Assembly: GCF_963663645.1 (NCBI RefSeq)
Contig: NZ_OY760503.1
Coordinates: 1,493,501 to 1,557,500, forward strand
Direction of reading: 5' to 3'
Origin: an uncultured Trichococcus sp.
GTDB lineage: Bacteria > Bacillota > Bacilli > Lactobacillales > Aerococcaceae
DNA: 64,000 nucleotides
The notes under the pieces are model-generated. The model had not been told where the DNA came from. It saw only the letters and a list, made by a program, of their open reading frames with translations, and searched no databases. Of this stretch, positions 1 through 11,630 are shown piece after piece (the stretch's first letter is position 1; every line of letters begins with the position of its first letter). The translations under genes were made by a program, and so were the position numbers.

Positions 1-1
1 A

Positions 2-220
2 ATGGGATTGGCGCCTATTTTCATCAAGGAAATCTTCCATATCATCCAGGATATCCAGAAACAAGGCACGACGATTCTCTTGATCGAGCAGAACGCAAAC
101 GTTGCGCTGAAGATCGCGAATCGCGGGTATGTATTGGAGACGGGAAATATCGTATTGACCGGAACCGGGGAAGAATTATTGGCAAGTGACGAAGTTCAGA
201 AAGCTTACTTAGGAGGCTAA
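2..220 (+). CDS. livF: Branched-chain amino-acid ABC transporter ATP-binding protein LivF, C-terminal end (5' truncated by window)
   Basis: Only the last 72 residues are present; the frame is open at the left edge, so the gene begins outside the window. The segment carries the end of an ABC ATPase: the strand TTILLIEQN, where LivF-type ATPases have the switch region, followed by ANRGYVLETGNIVLTGTGEELL and a short C-terminal helix ending AYLGG. This order is typical of LivF, the smaller of the two ATPases that energise uptake of leucine, isoleucine and valine at the membrane. The next gene, a CBS/ACT protein, starts 3 bases after the stop, behind an AGGAGG site lying in the last livF codons, so the two are cotranscribed. 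Confidence 0.85.
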   Translation: MGLAPIFIKEIFHIIQDIQKQGTTILLIEQNANVALKIANRGYVLETGNIVLTGTGEELLASDEVQKAYLGG

Positions 221-223
221 ACA

Positions 224-877
224 ATGGATGTACAAAGCTATATGTCAACGGATTTAGTAACGATTCAACCTTCAACAAAGATCATCGAAGCTTTGGATCT
301 GATGAAAGAGCACAAGATCCACCGTCTGCCGGTCGTACAAGGCGAGACCATCGTAGGACTGATCACGGAGGGCATCATCGAACGCAATACGCCTTCCAGC
401 ATGACCAGTCTGGATATGCATGAAGTCAACTATCTGTTGAACAAAACGACAGTGGCCGACATCATGGAAAAACGCGTTGTGACCATCAATAAGGAAGCAC
501 TTTTGGAAGAAGCGGCCGTAATGATGCGCGAGAATGGCATCAGCGTATTGCCGGTAGTCGAGACAGGCAACCGCCTGATCGGAATCATCACCGAAAAAGA
601 TATCTTCTCGGCCTTCATCGATGTGTTGGGCTACTACACACCGGGCGTCCGCGTTGTCGTCAATATCCATGAAGACAAAAAAGGCGTCCTCGAAGACCTG
701 ACCGATATCTTCTCCGATGAGAACATCAACATCCAACAGATTGCGACGTACCGCAAAATGGGCTATGTTCAAGTCGTCGTCCAACTGGAAAGCAAAGACA
801 TCGACGGCATCCGTGCCAGACTCGAAGAACACGGCTACGAAATCGGGTCAATCATCTACAAACCAGAAAGAGTGTAG
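224..877 (+). CDS. CBS-pair and ACT domain protein, AcuB-like
   Basis: 217 residues. Two CBS motifs (about 1-60 and 73-131) with the repeated pattern 'T/VVADIMEKRVVTI...LPVVETGNRLIGIITEKDI' are followed by an ACT-like domain (about 140-212, beginning VRVVVNIHEDKKGVLEDL). CBS pairs bind adenine nucleotides and ACT domains bind amino acids, so a ligand-sensing role is likely. The position directly behind livF, with AGGAGG 7 bases before ATG, suggests it senses or adjusts branched-chain amino-acid transport. The family name AcuB comes from acetoin utilisation in Bacillus, but nothing here shows acetoin genes. The specific function is unproven. Confidence 0.85.
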   Translation: MDVQSYMSTDLVTIQPSTKIIEALDLMKEHKIHRLPVVQGETIVGLITEGIIERNTPSSMTSLDMHEVNYLLNKTTVADIMEKRVVTINKEALLEEAAVMMRENGISVLPVVETGNRLIGIITEKDIFSAFIDVLGYYTPGVRVVVNIHEDKKGVLEDLTDIFSDENINIQQIATYRKMGYVQVVVQLESKDIDGIRARLEEHGYEIGSIIYKPERV

Positions 878-885
878 GATATATC

Positions 886-1000
886 AGGATGTGATGAATC
901 CCACTCTAGGAATCTTTGGCCATATAAGTGCTGAACCTATTGAGGCACTTTCTGCTTGGGATTCAGAACTCGACTAATAGAGTGTGATAAATCCCGTTCA
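886..1000 (+). ncRNA. Structured post-stop element, copy A (diverged)
   Basis: Begins 8 bases after the acuB-like stop. An outer stem pairs 896-903 (GAATCCCA) with 957-964 (TGGGATTC); an inner hairpin pairs 926-931 with 945-950. A near copy of the 5' edge (GTGATGAATCCC) recurs at the 3' edge (979-995, GTGATAAATCCC). The same plan is seen after gatB (copy B) and after the HIT gene (copy C). Copy A lacks the central GAGCACTAA/TTAGGCGGA arms of the other two. Whether it acts as RNA or as a DNA repeat is not known. Confidence 0.55.
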
Positions 1001-1027
1001 GCAAGCAAAAACATACAAATAAGCAAG

Positions 1028-1066
1028 CCGCTCACTCCAACCAAAACGGAGTGGGCGGTTTTTTTT
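1028..1066 (+). terminator. Intrinsic terminator after acuB-like gene
   Basis: An 11-bp stem (1028-1038 with 1048-1058) and a 9-base loop are followed by eight T. It ends the livF/acuB transcript, downstream of structured element A. Confidence 0.9.
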
Positions 1067-1135
1067 ATGGCAAATGATTTCTTTTATCACGTATTAAGTG
1101 TATAATAAGAGCATGATAGATTGGAGGTTACATAA

Positions 1136-1672
1136 ATGAATAATGCACTTATAACAATTGTCTTGTATACGATCAAAGAGCAATATGTCAGTGAAAAAGC
1201 TTTTTATGCCAATCAACTAGGGATCTCGCCGCAGAGCTGGGATCGCTGGAAAAAAGGAGAGCATGGTTTAAAACCCGAGAACATGCAGATCATTTCCAAA
1301 TTGTTCACCGATTATGAATGGATGCTTGTCCAGAAAGTTTGCCGCAATGCCGAAATTCTTCCCGAAGTGGCAGAGAACCCTGTAAGGGAATATCAATTCC
1401 TGAAATATCAAGTCGCCAAAAAATGGATAGCGACGGATTTGGCCGATTTCAAATGGTACACCACCGATGAGACCGTCCATGATTCAGAAATCCATAAACC
1501 GGCAATCACGACACTCCGGCTCGAGTGCAACTATGATTTCTGGAGCTACAAAGATATCATCGATCTGCGCTTGCCAAGCATCATCCGTCATCAAATCGAT
1601 TCGAAAAAAATCAATCTGCTTGAATGGTTCAATGAAAATACACCTGATACCATCACAAAAATTACTGAATAA
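1136..1672 (+). CDS. Hypothetical protein with helix-turn-helix-like N terminus
   Basis: 178 residues, ATG with GGAGG 8 bases upstream. The first 60 residues (KAFYANQLGISPQSWDRWKKGE) resemble the turn and recognition helix of XRE-type domains; the rest (WIATDLADFKWYTTDE..., aromatic and acidic) matches no family I recognise. It is a single-gene unit: a terminator lies before it and a 24-bp perfect palindrome after it. A likely promoter precedes it, with a -10 TATAAT at about 1101. It could be a small regulator; the assignment rests on the N-terminal pattern only. Confidence 0.6.
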   Translation: MNNALITIVLYTIKEQYVSEKAFYANQLGISPQSWDRWKKGEHGLKPENMQIISKLFTDYEWMLVQKVCRNAEILPEVAENPVREYQFLKYQVAKKWIATDLADFKWYTTDETVHDSEIHKPAITTLRLECNYDFWSYKDIIDLRLPSIIRHQIDSKKINLLEWFNENTPDTITKITE

Positions 1673-1675
1673 ATA

Positions 1676-1729
1676 GAATATAAACCGGAAAGCCAAGATG
1701 ATACTATCTTGGCTTTCCGGTTTATATTC
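1676..1729. terminator. Perfect 24-bp inverted repeat, bidirectional terminator-like
   Basis: 1676-1699 is exactly complementary to 1706-1729, with a 6-base loop. There is no long T tract, but the stem is rich in A/T at its base. It separates the hypothetical regulator from the carboxypeptidase gene. Confidence 0.7.
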
Positions 1730-1815
1730 GAGTTTAGGCTTACTTTTTGGGTGTGGATTGATGGGCAGGTGTGCTAAAATAGGCATAGAAATTACATACC
1801 AGAAGAGGTCAGAAG

Positions 1816-2667
1816 ATGGATACGAAAAATAAATACTCCAATAAACCTGAGAAGTACGCACCAAGACTGCGTTTCCTTATGGGACTCTTGATGGCGATGC
1901 TCTTTTTCACAGGATGCACAACTGATGACGATGAACCATCAAACAGTCAGCAGGGTTCGGCAACAAGCAACCAATCCGAAGAATCGCAATCCTCTTCCGA
2001 AGAAACAGATGAGGCAGCCGAGTCCAATGTGATCGTGACACCTCCGGCTTCATCAACTGATTGGAATCTGGTTTTGGTGAACCGAAAAAATCCGCTTGCC
2101 GCAGAAATCGCAACGGAATTCTACCTGACCGAGAGCGGCTATCAGATCGACAGCAGAATAAGGGAACCCTATTTGGCGTTGATGGAGGCGGGTAAAGCTG
2201 CCGGAATGGATTTCACGATGATTTCAGGTTACCGATCCATCGAGCAACAGCAAGCCAACTATGACGTCAACTATCAAAATTATCTGGCCTCAGGGTTGTC
2301 TGAAGAAGAGGCGCACGCAAAGACAGAAGAATTTATCGCTTTGCCAAATGCCAGCGAACACACAACCGGACTTGCAGTGGACATCACGTCGACTGCTTTA
2401 GCCAATCAAGAAGGCGGCTCCGGCTTGCTCCAGGATCTGGAGAATTATCCTGAGGGGCTTTGGCTGAAAGAAAATGCACCTAAATTCGGTTTCGTCCTGC
2501 GTTATCCAAAAGCGAAAGAAGCCATCACCGGCATCAATTTTGAACCGTGGCATTTTCGGTATGTAGGCGTCGAGAACGCCATTTACATGACCGAAAACAA
2601 TCTGACGTTGGAAGAATACATAGCGATCCTGAAACAAAATGAAGCGCTCGGGAACAGCAAAAAATAA
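1816..2667 (+). CDS. VanY-type D-alanyl-D-alanine carboxypeptidase, lipoprotein
   Basis: 283 residues. A lipoprotein signal peptide (about 17-34, lipobox FFTGC, lipid-bearing Cys34) is followed by a Ser/Glu-rich spacer (40-75) and a peptidase M15B domain. Visible motifs are SGYR (137-140), SEHTTGLAVD (180-189, Zn ligands His182 and Asp189) and EPWH (243-246, catalytic Glu243 and Zn ligand His246). The enzyme trims the terminal D-alanine from peptidoglycan stem peptides outside the membrane. No van resistance genes are nearby, so a housekeeping cell-wall role is likely. The next gene is also a cell-wall hydrolase. Confidence 0.92.
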   Translation: MDTKNKYSNKPEKYAPRLRFLMGLLMAMLFFTGCTTDDDEPSNSQQGSATSNQSEESQSSSEETDEAAESNVIVTPPASSTDWNLVLVNRKNPLAAEIATEFYLTESGYQIDSRIREPYLALMEAGKAAGMDFTMISGYRSIEQQQANYDVNYQNYLASGLSEEEAHAKTEEFIALPNASEHTTGLAVDITSTALANQEGGSGLLQDLENYPEGLWLKENAPKFGFVLRYPKAKEAITGINFEPWHFRYVGVENAIYMTENNLTLEEYIAILKQNEALGNSKK

Positions 2668-2704
2668 CAGGTAAAGCAGCTCAACAAAACAGACGGAGGA
2701 ACAT

Positions 2705-3325
2705 ATGGCACGAAAAAGAAAGCGGACCGGAAAACAACCGCAATCTGCCCCCGCTAAAGCCGTCAAGATATTATTTTTCTTGCTGATCAGTTTCATGGCC
2801 AGTCTGTCGCTGATCGGCGATTTTTCTCCGGTCGTGGCGGATATCCCGGATTACGGCAATAATCAGGGGACCGGCTTTATCGGCAATATCGCGCCTGCCG
2901 CACAGCAGATGCAAGCAACTTACGGTATCCATGCCAGCATCAGCATCGCTCAAGCAATCCTTGAGTCGGATTGGGGAGAGAGTGAACTGTCCGCCGTCTA
3001 CAACAACCTGTACGGCATGAAGGGCGATAACCCGGAAAATACGATCCTCTTGACGACCAGCGAATACTACAATGGGGAGTGGGTCACCATTCAAGCGAAT
3101 TTCAGGGTATACGGCAGTTGGGCAGAATCGGTCCAGGACCATGCGTTGCTGTTCGTCAACGGTACCACTTGGGATCCGGATCAATACGCTCCTGTCCTGC
3201 AGGCGAACACTTATCAGGAAGCGGCCCAAGCACTTCAGGATTGCGGCTATGCGACAGACCCGGATTATGCCGCCAAATTGATTGCGGTCATCGAACAGCA
3301 TGCACTTTATGAATACGATATTTGA
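2705..3325 (+). CDS. Endo-beta-N-acetylglucosaminidase (glucosaminidase-domain autolysin)
   Basis: 206 residues. A basic N terminus and one hydrophobic segment (about 20-40) act as signal or anchor. The glucosaminidase domain (GH73-like) follows, with ISIAQAILESDWGESELS, which contains the catalytic Glu, then NNLYGMKG and a C-terminal YATDPDYAAKLIAVIE. It cuts the glycan strand of peptidoglycan. It lies 37 bases after the carboxypeptidase gene behind a GGAGG site, so the two form a small cell-wall operon. No LysM or other wall-binding repeats are present. Confidence 0.9.
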   Translation: MARKRKRTGKQPQSAPAKAVKILFFLLISFMASLSLIGDFSPVVADIPDYGNNQGTGFIGNIAPAAQQMQATYGIHASISIAQAILESDWGESELSAVYNNLYGMKGDNPENTILLTTSEYYNGEWVTIQANFRVYGSWAESVQDHALLFVNGTTWDPDQYAPVLQANTYQEAAQALQDCGYATDPDYAAKLIAVIEQHALYEYDI

Positions 3326-3340
3326 AGCATATAAACAGAA

Positions 3341-3375
3341 ACGCGCGGACAGGCTTTGTCCGTGCGTTTTTCTGC
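3341..3375 (+). terminator. Terminator after glucosaminidase gene
   Basis: A 10-bp stem (ACGCGCGGAC with GTCCGTGCGT, one G-T wobble) is followed by T5. Confidence 0.8.
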
Positions 3376-3517
3376 CTTACCGCCCTGATTTCCCCCGAAA
3401 ATTCGACAAACGGACAGTTTTTGCATGGCGACATTCGTCGAATATAGTGATAAAATGATTTGGTAAAGACTTTTTTAACGAATTCTAATGAAAAATCCAA
3501 GAGAGTAGTGTGATCGC

Positions 3518-4648
3518 ATGCCGAATCAAATTTTACCCGGGAAAACAATCGGTATTATAGGCGGAGGACATGTCGCCCGTATGATTGCTTTGGAAGCCAA
3601 AAAAATGGGTTACCAAATAGGCATCTTGGACGCCGATGCTGCCTGTCCGGCTGGGCAAATAGCTGATTGGCAGATAACCAAGAAGTATACGGACTTCGAT
3701 GCGCTGACGGACCTCGCGGCAAAATCGGACGTCCTGACTTTTGAATCAGAAGCCGTGGATACGATGTTGCTGATGCAAATCAATCCTTATATCGCTATAC
3801 CGCAGGATCCGGATAGCCTTTCGATTACGCAAGACCGATTGATCGAAAAGGCGTTTTTGGAATCTTTGAATATAAACGTGACGCCTTACGCGACGATAAC
3901 TGCCATCGAAGACATGGAAGAGGCGGTCAAAAGCATCGGCTTCCCGTGTGTCCTGAAGCCGATCCGTGTCGAAGCGGCCACGCCGGTGCAGCATCTTTTG
4001 TACAGTGAAGAGGACTTTGGGAGGGCATCAGCCTTGCTGAAAAAAGGAACGTGCATTTTGGAGGCCTGGATTCCGTTTGAGATGGAGTTGGCCATTACAG
4101 TCGCGCAGGATGCGAATAATGTGTTCACGTCATTTCCCGTCACGGAAACGATCTACCAGGAGCAAAGACTTGTGAAGACCATCACGCCTGCACGCGTAGG
4201 CGGAAATATCCAGAAAGAGATGGAGCATATCGGCAAGCTGGCTGCGAAGGCCATGAATCTGACCGGAATTTTGACGATCGAGACATTCATGACTTCATCG
4301 GGTTCCCTCTATGTGAACCGTTTGGTCGTCCGACCGCACCACTCGTGCAATTATTCGCTGGATGGCTGCAGCATCTCTCAATATGAAGTCCTGGTCCGCT
4401 GCATCTGTGGGTTGCCCATTCCCGAAATCCAACTGTACGATACAAGCGTGACGTTCAATATCATGGAAGAAAAACTTGATGAAGCGCTGATCCTCTTGCT
4501 GACCAAACCGGATTGGCATTTCCATTTTTACGGAAAAAAAGAACACCGCGCGAAACGGAAAATGGGACACGTCACATTATTGGGTGACAGCCCGGATATC
4601 CTCATCAACGAACTGGAAGAACATGGCTTGTTAGAATCGACAGAGTAA
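3518..4648 (+). CDS. PurK-like ATP-grasp protein with altered active site
   Basis: 376 residues, close to PurK (N5-carboxyaminoimidazole ribonucleotide synthase) in length and layout: an N-terminal GGGHVARM loop (about 15-22), an ATP-grasp core and a C-terminal domain with SQYEVLVRCICGLP. Key parts have changed. The glycine-rich ATP loop that in PurK reads like GYDGKGQ is replaced after LKPIR (147-150) by VEAATPVQ. The NE(L/I)APR metal motif is NRLVVR, so one of the two Mg-binding glutamates is Arg268, while Glu255 is kept. The NSGHYT motif is HHSCNYS. There is no purE or pur operon beside it. It descends from PurK but probably does not do the standard reaction. Confidence 0.7.
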   Translation: MPNQILPGKTIGIIGGGHVARMIALEAKKMGYQIGILDADAACPAGQIADWQITKKYTDFDALTDLAAKSDVLTFESEAVDTMLLMQINPYIAIPQDPDSLSITQDRLIEKAFLESLNINVTPYATITAIEDMEEAVKSIGFPCVLKPIRVEAATPVQHLLYSEEDFGRASALLKKGTCILEAWIPFEMELAITVAQDANNVFTSFPVTETIYQEQRLVKTITPARVGGNIQKEMEHIGKLAAKAMNLTGILTIETFMTSSGSLYVNRLVVRPHHSCNYSLDGCSISQYEVLVRCICGLPIPEIQLYDTSVTFNIMEEKLDEALILLLTKPDWHFHFYGKKEHRAKRKMGHVTLLGDSPDILINELEEHGLLESTE

Positions 4649-4692
4649 CGGAAAAAGGTGTCCGCTCTCTGATATGGAGGAAGTGTTTAACG

Positions 4693-5352
4693 ATGGAGGA
4701 TAGACTATTCAATAAAGCATATGACTACATAAAAGACAAAATCGACAGCAATTGCTGGCCGCCGGGAACCAAAATAACCGAACAACTCATTTCGGAAGCC
4801 TTGTTCATGAGCCGGACTCCGATTCGTACCGCGCTGCTTTTGTTGGAGGAAGAAGGACTGGTGAAATCCATCCCCTACAAGGGATATATCGTGGCCGAAA
4901 AGAAAATCTCAAATGAGGGCTTGTTGGAACGCCTGGAACTGATTGCGGGCCTTATCATGAACTACCTGCAATATCTGAAGGATAACGACATCGCCTTGGA
5001 CCACCAGGCTTTTGATGAGATACTCGAAAAGCAGGTGGCGTACTTGAATTACCGTGATACGACGGGCTATTTTAAAAATGAGTACAGGCTATTCGAGACA
5101 TTTATCGCCCAAAGCGAGAACCAATTCTTGAAAAAAGTGATTTTGACGACAGCCCGCGACATCCACGGCACTTATTCCGATAACAGTGACCTGATGGATG
5201 AAGATCGCTATCAGAACGAAGCCAAGTTGCTCGCCCTCTATCAAGAAGTGAGCATCTGCATACGCGACAAGGATTACGACAAGATGGGCGAATACCTCAG
5301 CTTCTTCTTCGAAATGTTGAAAGACTCAAACGACATACTGGCACAACAGTAG
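4693..5352 (+). CDS. GntR-family transcriptional regulator (FCD-like effector domain)
   Basis: 219 residues. The winged helix-turn-helix (about 5-68) reads YIKDKI...PPGTKITEQLISEALFMSRTPIRTALLLLEEEGLV, a typical GntR N terminus. The C-terminal part is all-helical and resembles the FadR/FCD ligand domain, although His/Asp metal ligands are not obvious. It is 44 bases from the PurK-like gene and on the same strand, behind GGAGG, so it may control or be cotranscribed with it. The ligand is unknown. Confidence 0.85.
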   Translation: MEDRLFNKAYDYIKDKIDSNCWPPGTKITEQLISEALFMSRTPIRTALLLLEEEGLVKSIPYKGYIVAEKKISNEGLLERLELIAGLIMNYLQYLKDNDIALDHQAFDEILEKQVAYLNYRDTTGYFKNEYRLFETFIAQSENQFLKKVILTTARDIHGTYSDNSDLMDEDRYQNEAKLLALYQEVSICIRDKDYDKMGEYLSFFFEMLKDSNDILAQQ

Positions 5353-5430
5353 AAGAAAAGCGGAACGGGTTTGTTCAGCTTTTCCGAAGGGCTAACCCAT
5401 GAAGCTAGCCATCATTATTGTATAAAGGAA

Positions 5431-5480
5431 GTCCTGCCGTTGAATCTAGCAAATGATTCAGCGGCAGGATTTTTATTTTG
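5431..5480 (+). terminator. Terminator after GntR gene
   Basis: A 16-bp stem (5431-5446 with 5455-5470, one wobble) is followed by TTTTATTTT. The rest of the 353-base gap up to pcrA shows only a possible promoter near 5560-5590 and nothing else I can name. Confidence 0.85.
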
Positions 5481-5705
5481 GATGGCATAATGGGGTGAAA
5501 AGAACCTGAACCGCACAGAGGGGAACAAGGGGTAAAAACTATTTAAAATATCAGGGGATTCATTGATAGCCACGCTCTAAAATGATAGACTAAACCATGA
5601 TGCAAATCAGAATCGATAAGGCTGCACCATCGCCTTGAACCTAACAAAAAAGAACCTACCCATACACACTCCGAAACAATGGCAACAACAGAAAGGATGG
5701 CAATT

Positions 5706-7979
5706 GTGCAACAAAAACACGACCTTATAAAAGGAATGAACCCAAGGCAAGCAGAAGCCGTTTTGGCGACGGAAGGCCCACTATTGATCATGGCGGGGGC
5801 AGGCAGCGGCAAGACGCGGGTGCTGACCCACCGCATGGCCTATCTACTGGAAGAAAAATCAGTCAACCCTTGGAACATCTTAGCCATAACCTTTACGAAT
5901 AAAGCGGCAAAAGAAATGAAAGAGCGGGTCATCCGTCTGGTCGGGACGGTCGGCAACGACATGTGGGTATCCACTTTCCACTCCATGTGCGTACGGATCC
6001 TCAGAAGGGAGAGCGAACAGCTCGGCTATGCGCGCTCCTTCACCATCTGCGACCAGAGCGAAACGGAAACATTGATGAAGCGCATCATCCGCGAAAAGAA
6101 TCTGGACTCCAAGAAATTCGATCACCGCATGATTCTGGGGCGGATCAGCCAAGCGAAAAACGAGCTGCAGACACCGAAGGAATTCGGCGATCTGGCCGGC
6201 GGATACATCGACAATATTGTCTATGAATGCTACAAAGATTACCAAAAAGCGCTCGAAAACAGCCAATCGATGGATTTCGACGACCTGATCATGCTGACGG
6301 TCAAACTGTTCCAGGAATACCCAGAAACATTGACCTACTACCAAAATAAATTCCATTACATCCATGTGGACGAGTACCAGGATACCAACTACGCCCAATA
6401 CCAATTGGTGCAGCTGTTGGCCAACAAATTCAAAAACATCTGCGTCGTCGGCGATGCGGACCAAAGCATCTACGGATGGCGCGGTGCCGACATGGAGAAT
6501 ATCCTCAACTTCGAAAAGGACTACCCGGACGCAAAAGTGGTCTTGCTGGAGCAGAACTACCGCTCCACCAAAAAAATACTGCGCGCAGCCAATGATGTGA
6601 TCCAAAACAACGTCAACCGGAAAGAAAAAGAGTTATGGACAGACAATCCGGAAGGCGACAATATCGTCTACTTCCGGGGCCAATCCGAACACGACGAAGC
6701 GCGCTATGTCATCTCGAAGATGCTCCAGGAAGTCCGCGAAAACAAGCGCCAGTACGGGGATTTCGCAGTGCTCTACCGGACGAATGCCCAGTCGCGTGTC
6801 ATCGAGGAAAACCTCCTGAAATCGAATATCCCTTACAAGATGGTCGGCGGGCGCAAGTTCTACGACCGCAAAGAAATCAAAGACATCTTGGCTTATCTGC
6901 GCCTGATCGTGAACCCGTCCGATGACTTGAGCTTCGGCCGCATCGTGAACGTGCCGAAACGCGGAATCGGCGATACAAGCATCGAAAAACTGCGCGAATT
7001 CGCCAATATGCATGACCTGACCTTACTGCAGGCGGCCCATGACGTGGCGCTGTCCAGTGTATCCGGAAAAGCCGCGAAGGAATTAAAAAAATTCGCTACC
7101 ATCATGGATAATCTGCACAAAATGCAGGAATTCCTGCCGATCACGGAATTGGTCCAGGAGTTGCTTTCCCAGACGACTTATCTGGAAGCCCTCGAAATGG
7201 AGAAGACGCTGGAGTCGGAAGCCCGGATCGAAAACATCAACGAATTCCTGTCAGTAACCCAGGAGTTCGATAAAATGAATCAGGAAGACTTTGACCTGAC
7301 CGCATTCCTGACCGATTTGGCATTGGTTTCCGATCTGGATCAGATCGAGGAGGAACCTCAGAGCGAAGTGACGCTGATGACGATGCACGCAGCCAAAGGA
7401 TTGGAATTCCCGATCGTGTTCATCATCGGGATGGAAGACGGCATTTTCCCGTCGTCCCGCTCCTTCATGGATGAGGACCAGATGGAGGAAGAACGGCGCT
7501 TGGCATATGTCGGCATCACGCGGGCGGAACAGAAACTGTTCCTGACGAATGCCTATTCCCGCATGCTTTATGGACGCACGATGTCCAACCCGGCTTCGCG
7601 CTTCCTCGATGAATTGGACGGTTCCGTTCTGGACCGCGAGGACAGTTCCGGTACCACGACAAACACGTATGCTTCAAAACCGGCAAGCTCGGTCAACCGT
7701 TGGAAGACCGCTAGCGATACCCGTCAGGAAAAAGCCTTCAGCCAGCCGTTTTCGGCTGCTCCGCGTGAAAAAACGACACAGTCAGTCCAACAAACCGGAA
7801 ACAGCGGTGCGGACAGACTTGGTTGGGCTGTTGGGGACAAAGCCAGCCACAAGAAATGGGGCACAGGCGTTGTCGTTCAGACAAGCGGAGAAGGCGACGG
7901 TTTGACGCTGGATATCGCCTTCAAGAACATCGGTATCAAACGCTTGCTGGCATCCTTTGCACCGATCGAAAAAGAATAA
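5706..7979 (+). CDS. pcrA: ATP-dependent DNA helicase PcrA (UvrD/Rep family)
   Basis: A superfamily 1 3'-5' helicase of usual length (757 residues from the start chosen). Visible motifs are Q-motif MNPRQAEAV, Walker A AGAGSGKTR, Walker B VDEYQDTNY, GDADQSIYGWRGA, EQNYRS, MTMHAAKGLEFP and YVGITRA; a C-terminal segment matches the PcrA RNA-polymerase-binding region (GDKASHKKWGTGVV). I chose GTG at 5706 because AAAGGATGG lies just upstream. An in-frame ATG at 5679 has no ribosome site but would add 9 residues. It acts in repair, replication restart and removal of RecA. First gene of pcrA-ligA-camS. Confidence 0.95.
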   Translation: MQQKHDLIKGMNPRQAEAVLATEGPLLIMAGAGSGKTRVLTHRMAYLLEEKSVNPWNILAITFTNKAAKEMKERVIRLVGTVGNDMWVSTFHSMCVRILRRESEQLGYARSFTICDQSETETLMKRIIREKNLDSKKFDHRMILGRISQAKNELQTPKEFGDLAGGYIDNIVYECYKDYQKALENSQSMDFDDLIMLTVKLFQEYPETLTYYQNKFHYIHVDEYQDTNYAQYQLVQLLANKFKNICVVGDADQSIYGWRGADMENILNFEKDYPDAKVVLLEQNYRSTKKILRAANDVIQNNVNRKEKELWTDNPEGDNIVYFRGQSEHDEARYVISKMLQEVRENKRQYGDFAVLYRTNAQSRVIEENLLKSNIPYKMVGGRKFYDRKEIKDILAYLRLIVNPSDDLSFGRIVNVPKRGIGDTSIEKLREFANMHDLTLLQAAHDVALSSVSGKAAKELKKFATIMDNLHKMQEFLPITELVQELLSQTTYLEALEMEKTLESEARIENINEFLSVTQEFDKMNQEDFDLTAFLTDLALVSDLDQIEEEPQSEVTLMTMHAAKGLEFPIVFIIGMEDGIFPSSRSFMDEDQMEEERRLAYVGITRAEQKLFLTNAYSRMLYGRTMSNPASRFLDELDGSVLDREDSSGTTTNTYASKPASSVNRWKTASDTRQEKAFSQPFSAAPREKTTQSVQQTGNSGADRLGWAVGDKASHKKWGTGVVVQTSGEGDGLTLDIAFKNIGIKRLLASFAPIEKE

Positions 7980-11154
<3,175 letters not shown>

Positions 11155-11177
11155 CGGGCAGGTGTCCTTGGACAAGG

Positions 11178-11210
11178 GCTGAACGAATCCGTTCAGCTTT
11201 CATTTGTTTT
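11178..11210 (+). terminator. Terminator after camS
   Basis: An 8-bp perfect stem (GCTGAACG/CGTTCAGC) with an AATC loop is followed by TTTCATTTGTTTT. It separates the pcrA-ligA-camS transcript from gatCAB, whose likely -10 (TAAAAT) is at about 11263. Confidence 0.8.
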
Positions 11211-11324
11211 CAGAAAATGACTGAAACGTGAGAAAACTCCCACAAACCGATGATTTTTATGCTAAAATGAACAAGTATGTAAAAAAACGATGACTACACA
11301 AAACGACAGAAAGAAGGGTATTAC

Positions 11325-11630
11325 ATGGCAATCACTGAAGAGCAAGTGCGTCACGTAGCAAAACTGGCCAAGCTGGAATTCGCTCCTAATGAAATTAAAC
11401 ATTTTACAGAACAATTGGGCGACATCATAGACATGGTGGAGCAATTGGAAGCCGTCGATACAACCGATGTACCCGTTACTTCCCATGGCTATGCATTGAA
11501 GAATGTCATGCGCGAAGATGTAGCGGAACCAGGAACGGATCGCGACCTCTTATTCAAAAATGTCAAAACAGCCGAAGACGGCATGATCCAAGTGCCGGCA
11601 ATTTTAGATAACGAGGTGGAAGGCGCATGA
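11325..11630 (+). CDS. gatC: Aspartyl/glutamyl-tRNA amidotransferase subunit C
   Basis: 101 residues, usual length for GatC. It begins [18 protein letters not shown], then the linking segment [18 protein letters not shown] and a conserved end (ILDNEVEGA). GatC wraps around GatA and GatB and steadies the amidotransferase that converts Glu-tRNAGln or Asp-tRNAAsn to Gln-tRNA or Asn-tRNA. Its end overlaps the gatA start by four bases (ATGA), typical of translational coupling. Confidence 0.96.
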   Translation: MAITEEQVRHVAKLAKLEFAPNEIKHFTEQLGDIIDMVEQLEAVDTTDVPVTSHGYALKNVMREDVAEPGTDRDLLFKNVKTAEDGMIQVPAILDNEVEGA

